The translations under genes and the position numbers were made by a program. A stretch of DNA of 64,000 nt from Exiguobacterium sp. BMC-KP (GTDB lineage: Bacteria; Bacillota; Bacilli; Exiguobacteriales; Exiguobacteriaceae). Below are positions 1-7,666 of the stretch, one piece after another (the first letter of the stretch is position 1; each line of letters opens with the position of its first letter). The stretch is taken from contig NZ_LGIW01000015.1 of assembly GCF_001275385.1 (NCBI RefSeq), positions 1,860,001 to 1,924,000 on the forward strand. Direction: 5' to 3'. The notes beneath the pieces are model-generated. The model worked only from the letters and a program-made list of their open reading frames with translations. It was not told where the DNA came from and did not search any database.

Positions 1-748
1 ATAAGAAAATCGTGAAGTAACTCATCGTCCCAAATGTTCCGAGAATGACACAGAGCATCAAGATCGGTGCAACGATCGTGAAGTGATCCATCAATGGTTG
101 CCCTGTCAAATAGTATCCGACGCCGATCAATCCAACGGATAGCACCGCAAGAATCGGATGCACTTTCGGGAGTGATTCTGCTTGTTGCTCTGCCTTAAAC
201 AGTTCAATCAATGTAAAACGATAAATCGTCCGTGCTGAACGTAAGGCGATGATTAGGAAAATCAACAAGAAGACGCCAATCGTCTGACCAACGGAAGCAA
301 AACTGATCGTAAACGTCGCGTCAACTTGCATCACCATGACAGAAGCCAGCAACTGAACGAAATATTTTGAAGCAACCGTCCCGATTGCGATTCCGAGAAT
401 CAGACCAATCAGACCATACCCCATCGTTTCAAGGAAAATTAAGCGTGCAATCTGTCCTCGTTCTAGACCGAGCAACGCATAGAGTCCAATTTCTTTCTTA
501 CGGCGACGTAAGAAAAAGTCACTCGAATACCAGATGAAGATAGCTGAGAAGAGCGCTAAGATGATGCTTGATCCTGTAAAGACCGTTCCTAATTTTCCGT
601 ACATTTCGTTCGCCTGAAGCATTGCTTCATTTGATCGAATCGCAAGGAACGTATAATAAATCAGAATCGCGAATGTGACTGCACCGAGGTACATCACGTT
701 TTGGCGAATGTTCTTTAGATTTTGAAACGCTAGTTTAGACAAGCTCAC
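1..748 (-). CDS. ABC transporter permease, FtsX/BceB type (3' end outside window)
   Basis: Membrane permease of a BceAB/MacB-like ABC transporter, a class typically used for resistance to cell-wall-active peptides. About 249 N-terminal residues are visible; the rest lies beyond base 1. I start it at the GTG at 746-748, because a GGAGGTG Shine-Dalgarno lies just upstream and the frame then reads open to the edge (MSLSKLAFQNLKNIRQN...). Hydrophobic segments near residues 20-37 and 53-73 flank a basic stretch (FLRRRKKEIG) typical of BceB-type permeases, and further segments follow. It overlaps the ATPase gene by 14 bases, as translationally coupled transporter pairs often do. No BceRS-like two-component genes are visible in this window, so the inducing signal is unknown. 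Confidence 0.85.
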   Translation of the reverse strand, partial: MSLSKLAFQNLKNIRQNVMYLGAVTFAILIYYTFLAIRSNEAMLQANEMYGKLGTVFTGSSIILALFSAIFIWYSSDFFLRRRKKEIGLYALLGLERGQIARLIFLETMGYGLIGLILGIAIGTVASKYFVQLLASVMVMQVDATFTISFASVGQTIGVFLLIFLIIALRSARTIYRFTLIELFKAEQQAESLPKVHPILAVLSVGLIGVGYYLTGQPLMDHFTIVAPILMLCVILGTFGTMSYFTIFL

Positions 749-1496
749 GGACGGCACCTCCGAGTTCGCGTTGGACTTCCATGATCTGTTCGAAAAACTC
801 TTTCTGTGAACCGAAACGATGGACTTCCTTGAACAGCTCCCCGTCTTTGACGAACAAAATGCGTTCTGCGTACGATGCTGTCATTGGATCATGCGTTACC
901 ATCAAAATCGTTGCGCCTTCGTCGTTGAGTGCCTGCATCGCCTCAAGTAATCCTGTCGCCGATTTCGAGTCGAGCGCACCGGTCGGTTCATCCGCTAAAA
1001 TGAGTGACGGATCGTGGATGATGGCTCGAGCAGCCGCCGTCCGTTGTTTTTGTCCGCCTGATAGTTCGACAGGACGTTTATCGAGTAAGTCGTTAATACC
1101 TAGCTGACGCGCGACACGCTCCACTCGCTCGAGAATCATTTTTTTATCGACGTTCGCGAGTGATAAGGGTAATGCGATATTCTCTCGGACCGTCATCGTA
1201 TCGAGTAAATTGAAGTCCTGGAAGATGAAGCCAAGTTGTTCCCGGCGGAAACGTGCCAATTGTTTTTCCTTCATCGCCGTCACGTCTGCCCCATTGATTA
1301 AAATCGATCCGTCTGTCGGCTGATCGATCGTCGATAGTAAGTTGAGTAACGTCGATTTCCCAGCACCAGACGGTCCCATGATGCTGACGAACTCTCCTTC
1401 ATGGACACTGAGCGTCGTCGGACGTAACGCTTCATGCCGCGCTGTTTTCGTTTGATAGGTTTTTGAGATTTGATTTGCTTGTAAGATTGCTTTCAT
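735..1496 (-). CDS. ABC transporter ATP-binding protein, BceA-like
   Basis: ATPase partner (253 aa) of the overlapping downstream permease. It carries Walker A GPSGAGKST (about residues 42-50), Q-loop region FIFQDFNLL, signature LSGGQKQR, Walker B LILADEPTGALDS and the switch His in MVTHDP. The length and the LDS form of the D-loop match the LolD/MacB/BceA class, which export or sense peptides, rather than an importer ATPase. The ATG has an AGGAGG site eight bases upstream. The specific substrate cannot be read from the sequence; antimicrobial-peptide detoxification is the family-based guess. Confidence 0.9.
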   Translation of the reverse strand: MKAILQANQISKTYQTKTARHEALRPTTLSVHEGEFVSIMGPSGAGKSTLLNLLSTIDQPTDGSILINGADVTAMKEKQLARFRREQLGFIFQDFNLLDTMTVRENIALPLSLANVDKKMILERVERVARQLGINDLLDKRPVELSGGQKQRTAAARAIIHDPSLILADEPTGALDSKSATGLLEAMQALNDEGATILMVTHDPMTASYAERILFVKDGELFKEVHRFGSQKEFFEQIMEVQRELGGAVRELV

Positions 1497-1538
1497 TTGT
1501 AATGCCTCCTGTGTTTGATTCGTTACACTCAGTCTAGT

Positions 1539-1550
1539 ACGAGTGCTCGT
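1539..1550 (-). promoter_or_regulatory. Short inverted repeat upstream of the ABC ATPase
   Basis: ACGAG-tg-CTCGT lies about 45 bases upstream of the ATPase start, within the likely promoter. It is a possible operator, but the arms are only five bases and it may be chance. Confidence 0.25.
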
Positions 1551-1612
1551 TTCTCAAAATGGACTTTACTTTCACTTCTCTTACAAAACGGTAAGACAAG
1601 GGAGGAGACAAC

Positions 1613-1643
1613 AAAAAAAAGCCTCCATCCGAAAGGGATGGAG
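1613..1643 (-). terminator. Intrinsic terminator after crr
   Basis: Read on the minus strand: an 8-bp stem CTCCATCC/GGATGGAG with a five-base loop, followed by GC and eight T. It lies 13 bases past the EIIA stop codon. Confidence 0.9.
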
Positions 1644-1655
1644 ACTAGTCGTATC

Positions 1656-2159
1656 TTATTTATGTGTTGCTTTGAAGAGCTCTGTGTCTCCTGCAACAAC
1701 AGAAGTTCCTTCAGCTGGTACAGCTGAAAGCGTGAATTGATCGTGGTTCGTTACGATGATCGGTGTGATCGTCGATGGTGCGTTCGTACGGATGTAGTCA
1801 AGATCGAACTCGACGAGGACATCTCCTGCTTTGACTTTATCACCTGACTGGACGTGAGCTGTGAAGCCTTCGCCTTTGAGGTTGACTGTGTCAAGACCAA
1901 CGTGAATCAACAGTTCAAGACCATCTTCACCTTTTAAACCGATTGCATGTTTTGTTGGGAAGATCGTTTCGACCGTCGCGTTGATTGGCGAGACGACTTT
2001 ACCTTCTGTTGGTTCGATCGCGACACCGTCGCCCATCATTTTTTGAGAGAAAACTTGATCGGGTACGTTCTCGATGTTGACGATTTTACCTGTAAGTGCA
2101 GAAGCGATTTTCGCGTTTCCTGCGTCGTTACCACCAAACAATTTTTTTAAGAATCCCAT
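1656..2159 (-). CDS. crr: PTS glucose-type EIIA domain protein
   Basis: Stand-alone EIIA(Glc)-like phosphocarrier (167 aa) of the sugar phosphotransferase system; it accepts phosphate from HPr and passes it to a membrane EIIBC. The fold signature is complete: KHAIGLKG with His71 and LLIHVGLDTVNLKGEGF with His86, the phosphorylated His of the family, plus the GDKVKAGD and ITPIIVTN segments. No EIIB or EIIC domain is fused or adjacent, so it must serve a permease encoded elsewhere. In Bacilli it may also take part in carbon-source signalling; that is family knowledge, not visible here. The ATG is preceded by AGAGGGA. It forms a single-gene unit with its own terminator. Confidence 0.93.
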   Translation of the reverse strand: MGFLKKLFGGNDAGNAKIASALTGKIVNIENVPDQVFSQKMMGDGVAIEPTEGKVVSPINATVETIFPTKHAIGLKGEDGLELLIHVGLDTVNLKGEGFTAHVQSGDKVKAGDVLVEFDLDYIRTNAPSTITPIIVTNHDQFTLSAVPAEGTSVVAGDTELFKATHK

Positions 2160-2334
2160 GATACTATCCCTCTACTTTCTCGATCGTTATTCTTCCAAGT
2201 GGAAGTTTCGATTTTTTATAGGAGTAAGCTGTTAGACAGCTCGCTCACGTTCTCACAAAAAGCATACGTTTGTCCCTCTGGTTTTGCAAGTATTTTTGTG
2301 TGATAATAGTTAGAAATCAAAAGGAGGCGCTTAC

Positions 2335-4041
2335 ATGTTACCATTTTCAGAAATTACATATGTCCGCCCTGATCTTGCCTTACTTGAAACGTCCATGAAT
2401 CAAGCAATCGCTCGATTAACGGAAGCCACACAGGTAGATGAAGCAAACGCAGCCATCACTGAGATTAATACCCTCAGAAACCAATTTGAAACGGCAAGCC
2501 AGCTCGTCGAGATCCGTCATACGATCGATACACGCGATACGTTCTATGAAACGGAGCAAGGGTTCTTCGATGAAGCGAGCGCAATTTATCAAGGATATGT
2601 CTCAAGTTATTATCAGGCATTAACGACACATCCACTCCGCAGTGAACTCGAACAGACGCACGGCAAACAGTTATTCTTGATTGCTGAAGCAAGCTTGAAG
2701 ACGTTCTCGGAAGAGATCATTCCGAAGCTTCAAGAAGAGAACCGTCTATCAAGTGAATATACGAAACTGATGTCTTCCGCTCAAATCGAGTTTGATGGTA
2801 AGACGTTGAACTTATCGCAGTTCGGTCCCTACCTTCAATCACCAGACCGCAACGTCCGTAAAGCAGCTTCTGAAGCACGCTACGGTTACTTAAACGAACA
2901 TGGTGAAACCATTGATACGATCTACGATAAACTCGTCCGTATCCGTACAGAGATTGCGAAAACACTTGGTTTCCCGTCGTTCGTTGAGCTCGGATACGCA
3001 CGGATGCTCCGCGTCGATTACAATCAATCGATGGTCGAACAATACCGCGAACAGATTCGTGAAACGATCGTTCCTCTCGCAACAGAGCTCAAAGAGCGGC
3101 AACAACGACGCATTGGCGTCGATCACTTGTATTACTACGATGAAGGATTTGCCTTCAAGTCTGGTAACGCAACACCTAAAGGGGAAGAGTCGTTCATCAT
3201 CGAAGGCGGCAAGAAGATGTACGCCGAGATGTCACCAGAGACGAACGAGTTCTTTAACTATATGCTCGACCGGGAAGCACTTGATTTAACGGCGAAGCCT
3301 GGTAAAGCCGGCGGTGGATATTGTACTTACATCGCAGACGAAAAACTCCCGTTCATCTTCTCGAACTTCAACGGGACAGCTGGCGACATCGATGTCTTGA
3401 CGCACGAAGTCGGACATGCGTTCCAAGTCTATGAGAGCCGTCACCTGACTGCTCCAGAGAGTGCTTTCCCGACGTATGAAGCGTGTGAGATCCACTCGAT
3501 GTCAATGGAGTTCTTCGCTTATCCGTGGATGGAGGAATTCTTCGGCGAAGAGACAGCGAAATACAAGTTCAATCACCTCGCGGGTAGCGTCACATTCCTA
3601 CCATACGGCGTTGCGATTGATGAGTTCCAACATGTCATCTATAACCAACCTGAACTGACACCAGCGGAACGTCGTCAGGCATGGCGGACGATCGAGAAGA
3701 AATACTTGCCACATCGTGATTACGAAGCGAACGATTACCTCGATTCTGGCGCATGGTGGCATCAGCAAGGACACGTCTTCGGCAGTCCGTTCTACTACAT
3801 CGATTACACGCTCGCTCAAGTCTGTGCTTTCCAGTTCTATGCCTGGATGGAACAAGACCGGGAAGCGGCGTGGAAGTCATATCTCGAACTTTGTCGTGCT
3901 GGTGGATCAGAGAGTTTCCTCGCACTCGTCGAACGCGCTGGATTAAAATCTCCGTTCGCACCCGGAACAGTCGAAGCAGCGGTTGCACCGGTTAAAGCGT
4001 ATCTTGAACAAGCCGACGACCTCGTACTCGACCGTGTCTAA
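2335..4041 (+). CDS. M3 family oligoendopeptidase
   Basis: Zinc metallopeptidase of 568 aa, probably cytosolic, that cleaves short peptides. The HExxH motif is HEVGH at residues 357-361, in the context DVLTHEVGHAFQVYES, and the third zinc ligand is probably Glu385 in YEACEIHSMSMEFF. The N-terminal half is helical and lacks a signal peptide or membrane segment. Length and motif layout match the pepF/M3B family of Bacilli rather than thimet oligopeptidase. The ATG has AAGGAGG at ideal spacing, and a strong terminator follows 15 bases after the stop. It is monocistronic. A role in recycling imported peptides would fit the OppA-like binding protein at 26 kb, but they are not linked. Confidence 0.93.
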   Translation: MLPFSEITYVRPDLALLETSMNQAIARLTEATQVDEANAAITEINTLRNQFETASQLVEIRHTIDTRDTFYETEQGFFDEASAIYQGYVSSYYQALTTHPLRSELEQTHGKQLFLIAEASLKTFSEEIIPKLQEENRLSSEYTKLMSSAQIEFDGKTLNLSQFGPYLQSPDRNVRKAASEARYGYLNEHGETIDTIYDKLVRIRTEIAKTLGFPSFVELGYARMLRVDYNQSMVEQYREQIRETIVPLATELKERQQRRIGVDHLYYYDEGFAFKSGNATPKGEESFIIEGGKKMYAEMSPETNEFFNYMLDREALDLTAKPGKAGGGYCTYIADEKLPFIFSNFNGTAGDIDVLTHEVGHAFQVYESRHLTAPESAFPTYEACEIHSMSMEFFAYPWMEEFFGEETAKYKFNHLAGSVTFLPYGVAIDEFQHVIYNQPELTPAERRQAWRTIEKKYLPHRDYEANDYLDSGAWWHQQGHVFGSPFYYIDYTLAQVCAFQFYAWMEQDREAAWKSYLELCRAGGSESFLALVERAGLKSPFAPGTVEAAVAPVKAYLEQADDLVLDRV

Positions 4042-4055
4042 TCGCTCGATGACGT

Positions 4056-4097
4056 CACTGAAGTAAGGACATCCCTTTACTTCAGTGGCGTTTTTTT
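4056..4097 (+). terminator. Intrinsic terminator after the M3 peptidase
   Basis: Perfect stem CACTGAAGTAA/TTACTTCAGTG with a short loop, then GGCG and seven T. Confidence 0.92.
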
Positions 4098-4106
4098 GTT
4101 TTCACG

Positions 4107-4147
4107 AAAAAAGAATCCCCGTAGCGTAAATTGGCTACAGGGATTCT
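4107..4147 (-). terminator. Intrinsic terminator after the GGDEF-EAL gene
   Basis: On the minus strand GAATCCC and GTAGC pair with GCTAC and GGGGATTC across a seven-base loop, followed by six T. Confidence 0.9.
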
Positions 4148-4151
4148 TTCA

Positions 4152-6935
4152 TTAAGACTGAAGCGCTTCATGATACTTTCCGTACCAGATGCGAAACTCG
4201 TCTGCAGGAATTGGTCTCGAATAATAAAAACCTTGGGCATATTCACAGTCAAGCATGCGTAAATGATCCGCTTGTTCGATCTCCTCGATTCCTTCCGCGA
4301 CGACATCATATTTTAACGTATGTGCCAGTTTGATGATCGTCTCAATCAGCGGTGCGTTCGAACACGCATCTGGACCACTGATGAACGAGCGATCAATTTT
4401 AAGTCGTTGAATTGGCAATCGACTCAAATAGGACAAGGAGGAATATCCTGTACCAAAATCATCAATAGCAAGGCGATAACCCATTTGATGTAGTGTTTGT
4501 AAGGCATCAAACACACGCGTGTCCGAAAAGACACCGAACGATTCCGTAATCTCGAGCTCCATCCGTTCTTCAATCCCAGGATGAATTTCTCGAATACCAG
4601 TCAGGTAATCGACAATCCGGCCAGAGACGAGCTCTTTTACAGATAAGTTCGCTGAGACGCGAAGTACCTCAAGCTCCGTTTCCTTCCACTCCTCGACTTG
4701 CCGAACCGTTTCGGCAACGACCCACATACCGATTTCTTCAATCAACATCGATCGCTCAGCAATCGGAATGAAAATCGCCGGACTAATCATCCCACGTTCT
4801 GGATGGAACCAACGTAAGAGTGCTTCACAACCGTCTACTTTTCCTGTTGCAAGATTAATTTGTGGCTGATAGAACAGTTGCAATTCATTTTTTTCAATTG
4901 CGTCTCGTAATTCCCCTTCGAGAACGACTGATTCTAGATATTCAGCACTCATCCACGGTTCGAACCAGACTGGTCCACCTTCCGTCTGTTGTTTCGCATG
5001 TTGCATCGCGATATCGACAGAGGATAATAAAGAGGTGACAGCTATCGCATCGTCCGGATAACGAACCATACTCATACTGATGCTGACATTCACGAATTCT
5101 CCATTGATTTCATAAACATGTTCGATGACTTGCTTCAATTGCTGGTAATCAACGATATCCTGCTGCGCGACTAACACAGCGAATTCATCTCCTCCAATCC
5201 GTGCCGCTTGTCCGGTTCCGATGAAGTGATGTTTGAGTCGATTCGCGAGATCCTTCAAAATCTGATCTCCTGCCCCATGACCGTAGATATCATTGATTCG
5301 GCGGAATTGGCGAATGCTGATGGTAACAAGCTCACCTGGTTGTGGTGCCTTTAGTGCATCTGTCATTTTTTGTTCAAAACCATTTCGATTCAGTAACCCT
5401 GTCAACATATCAAAAAGCGCGAGTTGTGTAATGCGTTCTTCTCGTCGAAACTGATCCGTCTCATCATGACAAGACAGATACAAGGCAACACCTGTTTCAT
5501 CTTCTTTGTTCGGAACGTGAATGATGTTGACGAACATATTTAAAATATCTTCATCAAATAACATTTTACAGCGGATCGTCTGACTGTTTCCTTCGATTGC
5601 CTGCTGCAGCGCTCGCCGCATTCGATTCAAATCAGCCGGATGTACCAATTCTTCAATCGTCCAATCCGATGTTGCATGCGTTAACTGTCGAAAACGATCA
5701 TTTCCACTTAAAATCGTATAATCCGATGATAAAGCAAGAATCGGATCTGTATTTTGAGAAAAGAGTGATTCGATTTCGGCTTTCTTCTGCTTGATCTCTT
5801 TTGTTTTCGCATCACTATGATCGAGTAGCCCAGCGATGATGGCTGTCATCGTTCGAAAGGCTTGAACAACCGGCTTGAAATCGTTTCTTTCATGTACATG
5901 GTACCCAGATTGTCGCCGATCCTCAGCAAACGTATTCGCTTCGTTTTGTAGTAAGGAAATATCTTTTCGAAAAGCACGTAATAATAACCAATTAAGTATT
6001 AATAATGCCGTAATGACAAGAATGATTGTTGCAAATAGCAACCAAGCATTTTGAATGATTTGCGATCCTCGTTGCTCCATTTCTTGTTGTACTTGTTTTA
6101 ATTTTTGATTGTATATCTTATACATACTTGTTTCATACTGTTTAGACTGCTCAGCTAATTTTGCATAATTTTTATCATTTGATGTACTCAGCAATTCATC
6201 TAGCGTTTCTGTGTAATTTCGCATCTGACTTCTCATGTTGGCAATTTCCTGTCGCCCTGCGTCGTCTTTTAACGAAACTACACCATATAAGGCATTCATG
6301 AGCGATTGTTGGCGTATTGGCAAGTCGATCCGCATTTGTTGGATGCGTAAGCGATCAATTGAACTGATTTCGTTGTCCCGACGTGCTTCTCGTAGAATCT
6401 GTGCCGATTTTCCAAGTTGCTCTTCCATCATGATAAGATGCGAGAACACATCATAATATGAACCGGTCTCTTTACTTAAGACAAGTTGATTAAAAATCAC
6501 TTCACTTTTAAAGTTCGTAGAGACCGTGAAAAAGCGATGATTGGAATCATATCCTTGACGCTCTAATTTCGTGATTTCTTCCAGCAACTCTTTACGTGCT
6601 GGTCCAGTCACTGGTTCTTCCTTTAGTTGTTCATATAAATGGAAGAGGGAAGTTTCTGCTTGTTTTGTTACTTGTGGTTCCTCAACCTTTTTTTCTAAGA
6701 AAGCCAGATAATAAGAAGTTAAATCTTGAGTCGCATGATTTGCTGGAATCACGATGTCAATCGCTTTTGCTGCCTCTTCGAAACGTTTTCCTTCTTCGAG
6801 TGTTTTGTTCAATTGGTGTAACGCAACGATAATCGCAAGTAGACCGATGACTGCAATCATCCACGAGAACGTTTTATAGTAGGATCGTCTTCGAAAAGCT
6901 TCTTCGATGAAGACTGGTGATAAACGTCGCAACAC
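4152..6935 (-). CDS. Membrane PAS-GGDEF-EAL protein (c-di-GMP turnover)
   Basis: Membrane-bound c-di-GMP protein of 927 aa. Order: TM helix about 23-42, extracellular helical sensor about 45-295, second TM 297-319, HAMP-like linker, PAS 385-495, GGDEF about 500-655, EAL about 670-920. The EAL domain looks active (EALLRW 704-708, DDFGTGYSSL, KIDRSF). The GGDEF signature itself is intact (581-585), but the segment that should read D-x-D-x-F-K is SIRQFR (540-545), so the first metal-ligand Asp is Ser. No RxxD inhibitory site is visible. I therefore predict mainly phosphodiesterase activity, with GGDEF perhaps binding GTP as a regulator. The start is GTG at 6933-6935 or the adjacent TTG, both behind GGGAGG. 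A sigma-D-like promoter lies upstream. Confidence 0.92.
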   Translation of the reverse strand: MLRRLSPVFIEEAFRRRSYYKTFSWMIAVIGLLAIIVALHQLNKTLEEGKRFEEAAKAIDIVIPANHATQDLTSYYLAFLEKKVEEPQVTKQAETSLFHLYEQLKEEPVTGPARKELLEEITKLERQGYDSNHRFFTVSTNFKSEVIFNQLVLSKETGSYYDVFSHLIMMEEQLGKSAQILREARRDNEISSIDRLRIQQMRIDLPIRQQSLMNALYGVVSLKDDAGRQEIANMRSQMRNYTETLDELLSTSNDKNYAKLAEQSKQYETSMYKIYNQKLKQVQQEMEQRGSQIIQNAWLLFATIILVITALLILNWLLLRAFRKDISLLQNEANTFAEDRRQSGYHVHERNDFKPVVQAFRTMTAIIAGLLDHSDAKTKEIKQKKAEIESLFSQNTDPILALSSDYTILSGNDRFRQLTHATSDWTIEELVHPADLNRMRRALQQAIEGNSQTIRCKMLFDEDILNMFVNIIHVPNKEDETGVALYLSCHDETDQFRREERITQLALFDMLTGLLNRNGFEQKMTDALKAPQPGELVTISIRQFRRINDIYGHGAGDQILKDLANRLKHHFIGTGQAARIGGDEFAVLVAQQDIVDYQQLKQVIEHVYEINGEFVNVSISMSMVRYPDDAIAVTSLLSSVDIAMQHAKQQTEGGPVWFEPWMSAEYLESVVLEGELRDAIEKNELQLFYQPQINLATGKVDGCEALLRWFHPERGMISPAIFIPIAERSMLIEEIGMWVVAETVRQVEEWKETELEVLRVSANLSVKELVSGRIVDYLTGIREIHPGIEERMELEITESFGVFSDTRVFDALQTLHQMGYRLAIDDFGTGYSSLSYLSRLPIQRLKIDRSFISGPDACSNAPLIETIIKLAHTLKYDVVAEGIEEIEQADHLRMLDCEYAQGFYYSRPIPADEFRIWYGKYHEALQS

Positions 6936-6966
6936 ATCGTCCTCCCTAAAATGTCATTATGCTTCT

Positions 6967-6993
6967 ATATCGTCTCTTTTTGCTGTATGTTGA
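6967..6993 (-). promoter_or_regulatory. Sigma-D-like promoter of the GGDEF-EAL gene
   Basis: Minus strand: TCAA, 15 bases, GACGATAT. The sigma-D consensus is TAAA-N15-GCCGATAT, so the -10 matches 7 of 8. It is the best of five such sites in the window. Confidence 0.5.
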
Positions 6994-7010
6994 AGTCGAT
7001 TTAAGTCAAT

Positions 7011-7051
7011 AAAAAGCACTTCTTCTCACATTCCGTGAAAATAAGTGCTTT
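7011..7051 (-). terminator. Intrinsic terminator after the CBS gene
   Basis: Minus strand: stem AAGCACTT plus TTTTCAC paired with GTGAGAA plus AAGTGCTT around GGAAT, ending in a T-rich tail. Confidence 0.85.
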
Positions 7052-7071
7052 CTTTACTAGTTTTATATTTT

Positions 7072-7494
7072 TTAGTAACTGACATTTTCGCGTGCTACTT
7101 TTTTCGCGAAATAATCGATGATATCCCGACGACGAATGATTCCGATGAAGTGCTTTCCATCATCGATGACAGGAACGAAGTTTTGGTCCGTGATGACTTC
7201 AATCATCTCTTCCATTTGCGCGGTAATCGAGACTGGTTTATAACGAACGCGTTGTTTAATATCCGTCAACCGTGTTTGCAAGACGTGATCATAGTCCGCA
7301 TGCTCTAGATTAGCCTCAAGCGCCCACAAGACGTCTCCTTCCGTTAATGTCCCTGCATATTTCCCTTTATTATCGACGAGTGGAACGGACGTAAATCGAT
7401 GATGTTTCATCTTTTCTAATGCCTGTCTGACCGTCGACTCAGGATCTAGATATTTCACCTCATCTTTTGGTAGTAAGAAAAAAGCAATGTTCAT
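7072..7494 (-). CDS. Two-CBS-domain protein
   Basis: Small cytoplasmic protein (140 aa) made almost entirely of a tandem CBS pair. The first unit is about residues 10-60 (VRQALEKMKHHRFTSVPLVDNKGKYAGTLTEGDV) and the second about 80-135 (MEEMIEVITDQNFVPVIDDGKHFIGIIRRRDII). CBS pairs bind adenine nucleotides. In Bacillales some free-standing pairs of this size (DarB/CbpB) bind c-di-AMP and then control the stringent-response synthetase, but I cannot assign this one to that group from sequence alone. It has an AGGGAGGA Shine-Dalgarno and its own terminator, and lies between two signalling genes without being co-transcribed with either. Confidence 0.85.
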   Translation of the reverse strand: MNIAFFLLPKDEVKYLDPESTVRQALEKMKHHRFTSVPLVDNKGKYAGTLTEGDVLWALEANLEHADYDHVLQTRLTDIKQRVRYKPVSITAQMEEMIEVITDQNFVPVIDDGKHFIGIIRRRDIIDYFAKKVARENVSY

Positions 7495-7593
7495 TTCTGT
7501 TCCTCCCTAGCCACTCTGTGACACCTTCTTCATTTTATCACGAAGCTTCGCTGGATTCATTTCTCAAATGATGAAAATCTCTACATAATTCCT

Positions 7594-7620
7594 TCATATT
7601 TAGTGGTACCCTTCCGATAG
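7594..7620 (+). promoter_or_regulatory. Sigma-D-like promoter of the chemoreceptor gene
   Basis: TCAT, 15 bases, TCCGATAG (consensus TAAA-N15-GCCGATAT). The -35 is weak and the -10 good; a start about 40 bases before the ATG would follow. Chemoreceptor genes are classic sigma-D targets. Confidence 0.4.
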
Positions 7621-7666
7621 TCTGAATAGACAGATTTTAAAGACTATTTAAGATAGGAGAATTCAT

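Noticed and set aside
2717-3288. Several overlapping reading frames opposite or within the M3 peptidase gene
   Set aside because: They are shadow frames: no Shine-Dalgarno, odd composition rich in Arg and Ser, and they lie inside a clear 568-aa enzyme with intact motifs.
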